64,000 bases of DNA, from positions 1 through 64,000 of the forward strand of contig NW_025954968.1 of the NCBI RefSeq assembly GCF_022376445.1, given 5' to 3'. Source of the DNA: Fomitopsis serialis. Taxonomy: Eukaryota > Basidiomycota > Agaricomycetes > Polyporales > Fomitopsidaceae. The notes beneath the pieces were generated by a model. The model was given only the letters and a program-made list of their open reading frames with translations. It did not search any database and was not told the DNA's origin. How positions within the stretch are numbered: the stretch's first letter is position 1; every line of letters starts with the position of its first letter. Below, one piece after another: positions 1 to 10,354 of the stretch. A program made the position numbers and the translations under genes.

Positions 1-1150
1 AAGCGGGCGGGCGGGCAGACAAGCGGACGAGCGGGCGGGCGGGCGGGCACGGCGCGGACCAACACCACACGCCGCACGCCGCACGTCCACCACGAGCGTG
101 CTGGGCGAATGCCCAGTACGCAGACGCGGCCGACGAACGCGCGCACGAGCTATCTGGAAGGCCAACAAGCGGGAGAACAGGAGGGTGGACGGGTGGACGG
201 TAGACGAGTGGAAGGACAGGCAGGCGGAGGACAGGTGCAGGTGCGTCGGCGCGTCGTCGTGCAGCACGACACGCACGGCAACCACGAGCGCGCTGGGCGA
301 ATGCCCAGCACGCAGACGTGGCCGTCGAACGCATGCGCAGGCAGGCAGGTAGGTGGGCCAACGGGCGCACAGGCTCCGAGTCGCAAGCGGGACGGCGAGC
401 GGACAACCAGACGACCGGGCGACCAGACGACTGGGTGACCAGACGACCAGACGACCGGGTGACTGGACGACCGGAGGACCGGATGACCGGACGAGCTCGC
501 GGGTAAATGGGCACGCGAAGGACGGCGAGGGTGCGGGTGAGCAGACGGACCAGCCGGCACATCGACAGGCGACGACACGCGCGGCAACCGCGAGTGCAGG
601 CGGGAGAACGAGCAGGCGGGAGAACGAGCAGGCAAGCACGGACGATGACAGGGCGCGGACCAACACCACACGCACACCGACCGCGAGCGCGCTGGGCTAA
701 TGCCCAGCACGCAGACACGGCCAATGAACAGGCGGGCACGCGAAGGACGGGCGAGCGGCGACACCGATAAGCAGGCGGGGAGGGTGCGCAGACGGGAGCA
801 AGCGGATGCTCTCGTCTGCGGGTGAAGCACTGGCGGGGACACACGAGCAGATGGAACGCGCGAGTGCGAGCGGGGAGGACGCCGAGCGGGGAGGATGGCG
901 GGTGGGGAGGAAAGCGAGGACACGGGTGGGGAGGAAAGCGAGGACAACGGGTACATCAGTACCCCATCTCGTTGCCCACACGCTCGCTCACTCGCCCGCC
1001 CGCCTGCACACCCTCTTGCCCACTCCCTTACTCACCCACCCATCTGCTCGCGCACCCGCTCATGGACCCGCAGACCCGCGGTACCCGCACGTGACCCGTA
1101 CCCGTTGTGCGGGTACGGTACCCGGGCGGGTACGGGTACGGGTAAGCCCC
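1..1150. repeat. GC-rich degenerate minisatellite region
   Basis: Very GC-rich, low-complexity DNA built of short G/C/A words. A 16-bp palindromic core (CTGGGCGAATGCCCAG and a one-base variant) recurs at 101-116, 293-308 and 692-707, each time followed by a cgcagac-type tail. The phrase ggcgcggaccaacaccacac occurs near 51 and 653. Blocks of agacgaccgg-like repeats fill 400-490. Open frames here are long on both strands only because stop codons are rare in such sequence. I see no gene. Confidence 0.75.
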
Positions 1151-1172
1151 CGGACACCCGGGGGTTTACCCC
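1092..1172. repeat. GGGTAC tandem repeat and short hairpin
   Basis: Repeated GGGTAC words on both strands (acccgtacccg facing gcgggtacgg, then gggtacgggtacgggta) are followed by a hairpin at 1142-1169 whose arms gtaagcccccgg and ccgggggtttac pair with one mismatch. The same cccgtaccc words recur at 44,025-44,070, so this is a dispersed motif and not unique to this upstream region. Confidence 0.6.
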
Positions 1173-1343
1173 TGCAATTCACTACGCCCTACCCTCCTAG
1201 CCCCCCTCCGCTGCCTTTTCCCACGTTCCTACCTCGCTGGCACCCGTTCCCCTCCGTTCCTACTCCTTCCGCCCCCGTGGATCTCCCTCCGCCGTCCCTG
1301 CCATCCTCTTCCGTTCACCGGTCCACCATCGTTGGAGCCCTCG

Positions 1344-2135
1344 ATGCCCGCCGACATCCCACCGAACCCCTCGACCATTGTCTACACCACCCGTTTCTAC
1401 CGCCTCATCGACCTCATTCGTGACGAGCATGTGGTAGAGCCCCGTCTGAACCCTGATAGCGACCTGGAGTGGCTCGCTTGGGCCCATGGCGCCCGATGGC
1501 TCATCGTACGTGCCTTCTCCCGCCTCGTCCTCCACGTCTCGCCAACCTTCCCCCGTTCCGCGCAGCGGATGCTCTTCGATTCTCGGTCTCGCGCGGTTGC
1601 CCACGGCGATGTGTCCCTTCCGCTCGTCCGCCGATACTCCGACGTACAGGACCTGATCGAATACCTCGACCAGGTGTTCCTGACTCTCCCGTCTCAGCAC
1701 AGCTACGTCGGCGAACCCTATCCATTGATCGCCTGGGCTCCGAACCGTGTCACCGCTGAGCAGTCCGACGCCGAGCTCGGCCGCCCGCTCCTTCCGGTTC
1801 GATACTTGGAGCGTCCCATGCAGTTGTCTTCCTTCCGCGCCTCCTCCGACAGCCTCGATGGTCTACTCACCCGGTTCCAAGGCCTTCTTGACGAATGCCG
1901 CGCCGCTAACCGTGACGCCCGTTCCGAGGCCGTCCGCATCGCCCGGGGCCTGAGTTCGGTTGAGGTCAGCGTCCGCGACTTGCACGCTCGCTTGTCGGAA
2001 GGAGTGTACGTTCCGGACGGCTACTCCGGGATACCGCGTCGCCTGCGGTTCGCGCACCCTCGGGACGTCGAGGCGATGGAGGAGGGAGAGGTCGAGGATG
2101 AGGTGGCGGAGGAACCTGATGTCCATGTACAGTAG
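1344..2135 (+). CDS. Unknown protein, family shared with 41.2-41.9 kb
   Basis: I do not recognise this family. The frame runs uninterrupted for about 263 residues from ATG at 1344; the reading frame is open a few codons further up but lacks an earlier ATG. It opens with a Pro-rich stretch, then a helix-like region with FYRLIDLIRDEHVVEPR and a conserved-looking WLAWAHGARWLIVRA block, an IAWAP segment around residue 130, and ends in an acidic tail (EEGEVEDEVAEE). No signal peptide or membrane span is evident. A clear relative lies at 41,203-41,910 on the other strand (shared WLAWAHG-RW-IVRA, SRSRA, YPxIAW), but that one is frameshifted. Location beside transposon relics and a gypsy RT fragment suggests a mobile-element-associated or Gag-like protein; this is inference only. 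Confidence 0.55.
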   Translation: MPADIPPNPSTIVYTTRFYRLIDLIRDEHVVEPRLNPDSDLEWLAWAHGARWLIVRAFSRLVLHVSPTFPRSAQRMLFDSRSRAVAHGDVSLPLVRRYSDVQDLIEYLDQVFLTLPSQHSYVGEPYPLIAWAPNRVTAEQSDAELGRPLLPVRYLERPMQLSSFRASSDSLDGLLTRFQGLLDECRAANRDARSEAVRIARGLSSVEVSVRDLHARLSEGVYVPDGYSGIPRRLRFAHPRDVEAMEEGEVEDEVAEEPDVHVQ

Positions 2136-2699
2136 TTGTCTTCGTTCCGCGTATTTACTTGGTCATCCTTCGCCGAGTCGTCCTTTCACTAATCGATGTC
2201 GCTTTGTTCCGCGTTGCCCGCCGCCTGAGAGAGTGTCGTTCCGAGCTCGTACCGTTGCTCCCATGTGGGCCTACCCACACCGCCGCCGCGAGCTCTCCCC
2301 GGTGCCGGCTGTCCCTAAAGGGCAGCTGCCCTTTCGGGTAGCGAGCGGAGCACCGGCTACGGTGACTACTGTGCCTTCATATATGAAGGCGCACAGTAGT
2401 CACCACGATTCATGTATGACCCGTTTGTGGTAGTCACCGGGTTTCATACATGACTCTGCCAGCTACTGGTGGCTTAGCACGATCCATACTTACCATATTC
2501 GTCCAGTGTGTACGCATGTTTACATGCGGACGCAATTCTGCTTCCGCACTCTTCCCGATTAGGGGAGTTTGTCTTTTGCTTCCGTCTTCTACTTCCTACT
2601 TCCGCTCTACGAGTACTTGCTCCGCTTTTTCAATACAACCTCATCTCACACAGCTCGGCCGATCCATTGAGTGTACACTGCCGGACAAGCCCGGCAGTG
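2136..2699. other. Non-coding stretch with two hairpins
   Basis: No supportable gene. Two inverted repeats stand out: ccctaaagggcagctgccctttcggg around 2312-2337, and a long near-perfect palindrome at 2361-2404 whose arms begin ggtgactactgtgc and end gcacagtagtcacc, centred on cttcatatatgaag. Both could form stem-loops. Their role is unknown. Confidence 0.5.
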
Positions 2700-3003
2700 T
2701 TCCACCCAGAGAAACTCCTTTTCAGCTTCTTTTGTCATGAGCGGAGTGAGCAGAGCGGTGTGGGTTGCCAGAGAAGGGAGAAAGCTGGAGATGTAGCGTA
2801 CAAGCCCTAAGAATGAGTGCACATCGGAAGCGGAGCGAGGTGTTGGCCAGGAGAGGATTTTGTTGACTTTGGTACCGTCAGCTTCGATGCCGGTGCGAGA
2901 GATGTGGTGTCCGAGGAATGTGAGATCCGTGCAGAAGAGGTCAGTTTTCTTGGGAGAGCAGTAGAGTCGATGATTGCAGAGAGCCGTGAGGATGGTTTCA
3001 ACA
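2700..3003 (-). pseudogene. Ty3/gypsy reverse transcriptase fragment
   Basis: The minus strand encodes about 100 residues typical of the end of a Ty3/gypsy reverse transcriptase and its connection to RNase H: a LYCSPKKTDLF block, FLGHHIS, a KVNKILSWPTPRSASDVHSFLGLVRY block, FLPSLA and an xLTPLMTK segment. These match the well-known SKKKxxFxxxxxxFLGHxIS ... WPxPxxxxxxxxFLGLxxYYRxFI signature of the family. The catalytic YxDD region that should lie upstream is absent: similarity stops at about 3003, exactly where the AT-rich repeat R6 begins. It is a truncated relic, not a working gene. Confidence 0.75.
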
Positions 3004-3041
3004 CTTGCTGGGGAGAGGGCCATAGCTGGCAGTACGATCCC
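3003..3041 (+). repeat. 38-bp boundary motif CTTGCTGGGGAG...ACGATCCC
   Basis: A conserved sequence that begins CTTGCTGGGGAG and ends GGCARTACGATCCC marks the start of several repeats. Occurrences: 3003-3041 (+), 10,355-10,392 (+), 40,629-40,668 (-), 49,333-49,372 (-) and 49,968-50,006 (+). Outer flanks differ at every site, so its outer edge behaves like an element terminus. The far end of R6 (GGGATCGTAAT) is partly its inverted complement. Confidence 0.6.
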
Positions 3042-3382
3042 TTTTGTAGGAGATATGTCAATTTATGAACAACTTCATGCTGCCCGCATCAGAAGTCATG
3101 CTTGGCAAGACTGCTAGTATATTGTCTATGCATAGAGTACTGACATATCTTCCACATTTTGCACTTCAGAGTAGCCTGCTAATTTATTAGGTTGTTGTAA
3201 TATGAGGATCACAGTTTGCAATCATGAGCAACAGACATTATGGATCTGTTTCTTACTTGGTAAATTGCCAAGTTGCTTATCAATATGATCTGAATACTAA
3301 TGAGCAGTGTTACTGGTTTGTATTGATAGTAACATAGAGCAAATAGCTTGGGAATGTTGCAAAGAAGTAAGGAGATCCTCTA

Positions 3383-4077
3383 TGGAGCGGTTCACTTAGA
3401 CGCCGCTACTTTGTGACAACGACATTTACACGCAGAGTTTTGGGCTGAATGCTAATCCCTTTAGCGAAAAGATAGCTATACGTAGGGGCAACAAAACCCC
3501 AAGAGGAATTTTCCGTACATTCATTATTTCCAAAAATGGTCTGAACGATTTGGCCAAATCACGTGACTAAGCCCATAACCAGTAATTAGACGCCAGATTA
3601 CTGTTACCAGTTACTATATCGGGCCGGTGGCTCGACTGGGTTAGGGACTCGGTCGAAGCTGGGAAGCAAGATTCTCGTTCATTGCTGATGGTGAGAAAGT
3701 ATACCATTGATAACACCTGTAATAGCTCTCATTGATACAGCACCACGTCTTTGGTCTAGAAAGACCCAGCCTTTGTTGTGCAACACATTGGGTGGCCGAC
3801 TGGGGTGGCCGGTCGAGATCCCGACCCGATGTAACACTACCGAATCGGGGCTTATCTCGGTAGCTGCCCAATAATTGACCAGCGCGGGGCACTGGCATTT
3901 TTAGCAGTATACTTCCCGTCTAAAAGCTGGTTAACTCACTGAAACATTATGGAGAATGCTAAGTTTTGAATCCTGTGTCGTTGTATGTGACTCAAAAAAA
4001 TCGGAGGTCAAGTTGGCCAGCTTACGTAAGGCGCTTAACAGTGTCACAAAGTAGCGGCGTCTAAGTGAACCGCTCCA
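3383..4077. mobile_element. 695-bp MITE, 35-bp TIRs, TA duplication
   Basis: Perfect terminal inverted repeats of about 35 bp begin TGGAGCGGTTCACTTAGACG and end in its complement. TA flanks both sides (3381-3382 and 4078-4079). The R6 copy B equivalent near 39,770-39,790 lacks the insert and reads through cctctagatc, which fixes the boundaries and the TA duplication. TA target choice fits the Tc1/mariner superfamily. The inside has no open frame large enough for a transposase, so it is non-autonomous. A second inverted-repeat pair (about 3617-3836, atatcgggcc against gatcccgacccgat) may be a smaller element nested within it. Confidence 0.85.
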
Positions 4078-7000
4078 TAGATCAACTAGAACTCAAGGAA
4101 GGGGAATCTGGGGGGTTGACTACAGTAACCACTACTCAGTTGGGACTTGCTGTCAGTGCTGTTGTACAAGTATTAGCCCTTGATCAGAGAAATTCTGATA
4201 CCAAAGGATGTCTTTCAGTAGATTGTTAACAGTACTTCCCCAAGTACAAACCAATCAACAGTGGAGGATGGAACCAATATACAGAGGAGAAGTATACCAG
4301 TAAGGAATTCTGAAAAAGGCCTGTCAAGAATTGATGTGTTATACAAGGAATACAACCAAAGAATGTGCAGTTTGCTCTCACCATAAGTGAACAGTTACCA
4401 AACACTGACCAGTAGTACACTGGCATAAGAGTACAGAAGCAAGTGGTAGATGAGATAAATGTTTGGACTTGCTCAGAGGGATGCTCCTTTTGTGCATTTA
4501 TGCACAGCCTTTTAGCTACATAAAATACTTCATAGAATCCTACAAAATAGTAGAAGACTTAGTACACCACTTTCCAAGGCCATTCAAGATGCACAATAAG
4601 CTCACAGGCTCATTGTAAGGTAAGGGTAGATGTGCCAATAATTCTCACTGATCATCAAGGATGTGCTCTGTGATTCATGACACACCACTTGCATGTTGTC
4701 CTGAAACACTAGCACAGCCTTATGAACACTAGTCACTCATAGATTGCCTGCCAGCTGGGATAATATATCAATAGATAACATAGTCTGAGCTAATAGAACC
4801 CCAGTAATATCTTTCAAAGCATCTGGTCACAAGGAGTCTAAGGAGAGCACTAGAAACTTGGTAATAGTCCAGTCAGAACATACACCAATAGGTGCCACAA
4901 AGAATAACAATGTGGGAAAAAAAGATCACTGAAATTTGGTCAGAAAGCATTGTGAACCACAAATGAAGTCCATTAAAAGGATCTAGAATAAAGATAACAA
5001 AGCCCAGGAGTGATAACAATTCCTGCTGCCTACCCTATTCAAAGACCATATCTATGGAATTTCTTGTAGAAAAAGGGGTTTCAATGCCTTGTCCCTAACA
5101 ACAGACTGCATACTAAGACTTGCATATGGGCCTTTCCTGGGTATTCTAGTAATGCCTACTATCAATGGTCATGCTCTCTGATCATAAGTCCAAGGATTTC
5201 TATATCTTCAGACATACTCCCAAGATAATCACCAGTGTCATTTTCTGGCTGACTGTTCATTATTTTGTGTGCACATACAATGTATGGTACTATATTTGAT
5301 TACACACTATATTTTTCATGTTGATGTTCCATGGGCATGGCAGATACCACCCAGGATCAACTGCCAAATGGTGTACTGGTAGGCACACTGCCACATATTT
5401 CCAATGCTGTTCAAATATCACACATGTTCACACCTGGGTCTAAAGTGTTATATTTCCACTTTCCATATAACATGAAAGGACCCAACATGAGTAGCTGATA
5501 TTTTATCATCACATGTAAAAGGAAACAGTTGCAGCAAATGAGAGTACTCCCAAAGTCATATTATTGACTAGAGATCCATAAAAGGACAGCCATATATTGG
5601 CTCAGACATCCATTGTAATATGGCCTCTTCACTGTTGCTTAGTAAGCAATGCAAGTCTGCATTATTTCCATGGCAACCATGACTTCTTCTGAGCCCAATC
5701 AGGAAGAAATCACAGCATACACTGCACAAACAGACACCACTGTCAATACATTTTTGCCCATATGAACAAGCCAAGAGCTGCCTATTCTATCTTCACATAC
5801 CAAGGGCCATTGCATGAGAATAGGATGATGGTAGTGCATACAGACATTAGATATGCTCCAGGCAAAAATTATATGAGCAATTAACAACCAAGCATAGCAC
5901 CATCATACTGTATAATTGGCACTGCTTCATATTGATACAATCAGTCAAAGACATGCTTATACTGGACTGGGACAATAGAGCTGCAGACATCAGGCTGTGA
6001 ACTCTGCATTAGCACATCTGAGATGTACTGTCATGCATTGGCCTACAACAGTCAGCACAATATGATGTCATGGGATCATCTGATTTTATCTCATTTCCTA
6101 CCATTTATCTAGCATTGCAGAGACCATCAAAGCATTTGATCACCTATGTGTGGTGTCCCTACTTTATGACATTGCTAGCCTATAGACTTTCTAGCAACAG
6201 TAGTAGATGCACAACACAACTTGTACAATGTCTTTCTATCACTTTCTAGGATCAGTAAAGCTCTGTGAACCCATAATATTGATAGCTATGCCATTCACAT
6301 GTGAGACAGAGCCAATATTATGAACATACTCAGCATTAACTGTGGCCTTTGTGCCACAGGTGTTCACCATTTTCTGCATATGCCATTGCCTGCCAAAGGG
6401 TTTAGACATGAGCCAATCAATACTTATAGCAAGCAGTACAAGGTGAGTGGAATCATACAGAATATTCCCTTGTTTTATCCGCATTTTCTGAGCCCAGACA
6501 CAGCAGATAACTCGGACTTTCCTTTTTGAGAAGGTCAGGTACCACATATGGCAGGTTTCATTCAGGTCTCATATAGCCACACAATACATAGGCAGTTGGC
6601 AAGCATCACAGGAAACACAAACAAAGTGAAAGAACCAGTGTGTACAGAGGAATATGTATTTTATTTTGCTTTGTGAATGGTGGGTGCCATGTTTATATGA
6701 GTCCATGGGAAGGCATACTATGTACAGCCTCTCTGACATCATATACATGACTGGGAATATTCCCAATTGTTTTTGATTTTTTGGGAGACCATAGCACAGT
6801 AAATACAGTGTCACTGATGAGCTTGTGGCTTGCATTCAAACTCAGCCCAATAGCCTGCCTTTGCAGGGCCTATTGAAGAGTTGAAATGAACAGAATAGCC
6901 TGGGATCCTGTCTGGAGCTGCCAGTCCCTGAGAATTCCAGGTGATAATGGTGCTTACAAGATGGACCAAGACTCATTGAAAGAGTGGCTTGTATCAGGCT

Positions 7001-7373
7001 ATGCATGGGTCATTCTGCACTATCATATGTTTTCTGCCATATTGGAGCCTCAACAGTCAACTCAATATGAATTCATAGTACTATCTGATTTTTTTCTGAT
7101 TTTCCTGCTATTTATCCAGTCCTGCAGAGGCCATGCACGGCCAACTTCCCAAATGGGCAGGGGACTAACCATATATGGCAGTTTTGTATGTTTGATATCC
7201 TCCACCTCACAGAGCCCATACGTGTGGAACTGTCTTGTACAAGCATCATACACACACCAACATTTGCTTATATCCCCAGTATCACTTGCCAAGGTCAGTA
7301 CTCTGTGAAAAACAACAAGAACACCTAATCTGGGCACCCCTGTCAGTACTCAAGGGGCATTCCATGGAGAAGC

Positions 7374-7705
7374 AATATTTTAGGATTTTTACGCATTTAA
7401 TGGGGTTCTAGTAAGAGCTCAGTTAGTGTGGCTTGAAGCCATCAAAAAACTCGGCATGAAGAGCTGAGATTGAAAGATTACTTCAAAAGGGAATCTTTGT
7501 CACCATTTCAGCCAATGGGAGTGCTCCAAAATCCCCTTTGAGTGACCGGAGTCGTTGACAGGCCGGAATTCCGGCCTGTCGACGACTCCGCTTCGGCAAC
7601 GTGCGCTTAGTTGAGCGCTTAGTAAGCGATGTAAGTGCACACTGTTACTGCAGCACAATTCACTTGTTCTGGGGTCAAGAAAATGCGGATTAATCAGACA
7701 ATATT
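7374..7705. repeat. Palindrome cassette A1 (332 bp)
   Basis: Bounded by AATATT...TTTTTACGCATTT on the left and its degenerate complement AAATGCGGATTAATCAGACA on the right. At its core (7547-7590) is a 44-bp palindrome centred on GGAATTCC with a single mismatched pair. It is followed by GCTTAGTAAGCGATGTAAGT (7618-7637) and an ACTGTTACTG word. The same layout and length recur at 8508-8840, but with an unrelated palindrome. Confidence 0.7.
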
Positions 7706-8507
7706 CCAGGATATATGTGGAGCATCCCTGAGCATATTTACAAGTGGAGAACATTCCCTATATAGTCATTCAGTGCTGAGACATCAAAACACGCATGTTA
7801 TTACCATTTTTCCCCACCAATAGCTGTGCTGTGCAACTTCCAGACACATCCATGCATTGTAAACTATGCACATATCTATACAGGTCATAGGCAATGTGTT
7901 TCAGGGACAACAGGCCATTCATATTGGCACAGTCACTTGTGATTCTCTAAATGTTGTCCTTTGTTCTTCATTCCTCCAATGTATGATTAACCCTTGAAAT
8001 GATGGGCTATCAAATGAGTTTATCATCTCTATAACCTCTATAAGAGTTAATTAGATTTCAGTCGGTGTATCCCAGTCAAATGCCACATTCATGCATGTGT
8101 TTCTCTGTTTCCTGAATTTCGAACAACTGGGCAAGTCATACTAGTGATATATTGTGAGGGCCTCCATACAAGATGAATTGCCTTCATATACAAGGCAATA
8201 CAGATGAGTCTGATTACACATAATATTCCCTGATTTTATCTGCATTTTGTGAGCCCAGACTGAGCAGGTTAAGCAAAATTACCATTTTAGGAAGGTCAGC
8301 TACCCTATTTAGCAGGTTTGAGATGTCAGAGAATCTGTGGGCAGCATATAGGCTTCAAAAGAGAGACTTTTGAGGTGAAAATGTATGCACTCATGTGCAC
8401 AGAGGCATTTGCATGTTTTTTTGTTTTGTGAATTGTGCCATAAACACTGAAGGTAATGGGCAAGTCACAGCAGCTATAGACTCTATGACATCATACCTAG
8501 CACAGAG

Positions 8508-8840
8508 ATTATTTTGGGAATTTTCCGCATTTTAGTGAGGCCACAGTACAGCAGGTACAGTGCCACTAAGGAGCCTGTGGCTGAGATCCAAACTCAGCTC
8601 AAAACCTCGGCAGCCTGCCTGATTAGGGCAGAAAAGGGGCTTGTTGCACCAATCAGAGCAGCTCGGCATCCCTCTCGTGCCGTTCGGAGGTGCAACCGTG
8701 CCAAATTTCCGCACGGTTGCACCTCCGAACGGCATCTGGGTGCTTGATGGGCGCTTAGCAAGCGATGTAAGTGCGGACTGTTACTGTGCTTAAGAGAGCT
8801 TGTTTAGACTCAGAAAAAAGCGGAAAATTGAGACAATATT
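8508..8840. repeat. Palindrome cassette A2 (333 bp)
   Basis: Same frame as cassette A1: a TTTTCCGCATTTTAGTGAGG left end, an AAAAAAGCGGAAAATTGAGA right end, and a GCTTAGCAAGCGATGTAAGT word (8752-8771). The core palindrome (8678-8734) has 24-bp perfect arms around a 9-base spacer and keeps many CpGs inside CpG-poor surroundings. The CTA at 8497-8499, just outside, is the empty site matching the big transposon's insertion point in copy B. Confidence 0.7.
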
Positions 8841-9903
8841 CAGAATGATCCAGGCAATGTGAGTGAAGCTGTCTATGGCATGATTTTGACATCAAATCAG
8901 ATAGCATTCTCATAAGATGGTTGTGGTGGCCCCAGTGAGCTTATATAAGCCTGCTACTTCACTCTTGGAACTGCTCATGTACTGGACAACCCTATAAGAT
9001 GGTAGTGTAAGTACACATTCAGGTATGTATCCCTAGATTGTGTCTGTGAGCAAGACAAAGCCAGCAGTGGATGCATAATTACCATATGGAGTATGTGACC
9101 TTCCCAAAGAGGAATCATACACAAACAGGGGCATGTAGGGCTCAGAGAAATGCAGAAAATCTATGAAATATACAGACACATCAAAGACAAGTGTATGATT
9201 GCCTTGAGCTGCAATGGTTACCATTACATTGTATGCAAGGGCCATAAGATGGCAAAAGATGCTCAGATTACCCATTATAGTCCTTGTTACCTGTATTATT
9301 GAAGCTACTGAGTAGTCCACAGTGTCTGAACTACACATATACATTGCAGTGTACATATAGACCATATTTGAGTCATAAACAAGCAGATTGAATCTGCAGA
9401 GGCACATGTGCATTTTTTTGCTTTGCATTTCCTGGGTTAGCCAGCCACTGTATACACTCAATAGAATTTCTGTATACTCTCTGAATGAAGGGCTATCAGA
9501 TGAGCATACTATGTATACTATGATTTGTTACTGGCTGAGGCTATATAGGCCCTACAGTGTGTGAGCGCTTGGAGCAATGGCCCACCAAGCTGCCAGTCAC
9601 ATGATATGTTTACCAGTTTCCTTATTGGGGGAACTGCTAAGGCGTTTCATGGGCCTCATATCCATAACTGAGCGCTTAGCCACTGCATTTGTTTGTATCT
9701 GTTGGTGCAAGTCGCGTCGTCTGGGAGTCTGAAATTTCAGACTCAGATAAGCAACCCATACTAACAGTTACTTATCTCTGCTTATCGGGGTGGCTGCATG
9801 TCACGTGCACTGCGGGAACACACTGCCATTCCGGAGGAATCACTAAGGTGTTTCATGGTGGTCCATCATAAGAACGATACCTTCGTACCTCAGGGATCGT
9901 AAT

Positions 9904-10354
9904 TGAGCATCTGTTCCTATGAGGTATTGAGCCATGCCCCCTGATTTTTATGTAAAACCTGTTGGACTTGGATGATGCATACATCACCCCAATGGACCCT
10001 GTTTGGCAGCCTGTGACAAAACACAACTTCCATGTGATGTTGGTCTGGTTTGCCTAGCTTGAGATTGCTGTCTGAGTCACAAATCCAATGCCACAGCCAA
10101 CAAGGGAAATCACCCCCAAAGGAAGCCAGTTGCCTGTGCATACAGGTGTTCCATGAGTATGGTAACTCCAGCCTCCCAAAACCCTCTCAGAGAGGTAGGT
10201 GCCAATCCATTTCAAGCTCTCTTTGGTCGAAGGTGATGTGCTATGACATACCCACTTAAATCTGCACTATGAGGGTTACAACTTACCTGGTAAAGGTGTG
10301 CAAAGAACCCTTGGGAGAGGTGCATTGCTCCCTCAGGATGAAACATGTAGATCT
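9904..10354. other. AT-rich filler between R6-A and D1
   Basis: About 450 bases of AT-rich, CpG-poor sequence with no convincing gene and no match I can see elsewhere in the window. Probably an old transposon remnant. Confidence 0.4.

Larger units (their letters stand above)
3003..9903 (+). mobile_element. R6 repeat, copy A (AT-rich, CpG-depleted)
   Basis: One complete copy of a long interspersed repeat, defined by comparison with copies B (12,354-13,749 joined to 35,508-40,668, opposite orientation) and C (46,013-49,372). It starts with a conserved 38-bp motif (CTTGCTGGGGAG...TACGATCCC) and ends at GGGATCGTAAT. Without the inserted 695-bp MITE it is about 6.2 kb. CG dinucleotides are almost absent over 4.1-6.4 kb while TG and CA are plentiful. 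I find no significant coding region; the short open frames are not conserved between copies. It contains two 332-bp palindrome cassettes and many copies of a ~30-bp TTTTATCCGCATTTTCTGAG-like word. The class of element is unknown. Confidence 0.7.

Noticed and set aside
150..956. 268-codon minus-strand open frame
   Set aside because: Pure Ser/Pro/Arg low complexity in a GC-rich minisatellite with open frames on both strands; no gene-like features.
6886..7308. 140-codon frame repeated in inverted form at 36,703-37,107
   Set aside because: Conserved only because R6 is duplicated. Frame ends differ between copies, codon pattern is absent and no domain is seen.
3003..9903. Helitron
   Set aside because: A gene-less repeat with palindromes could be one, but I see no TC start, no CTRR end with an adjacent hairpin, and no Rep/helicase relative in the window.
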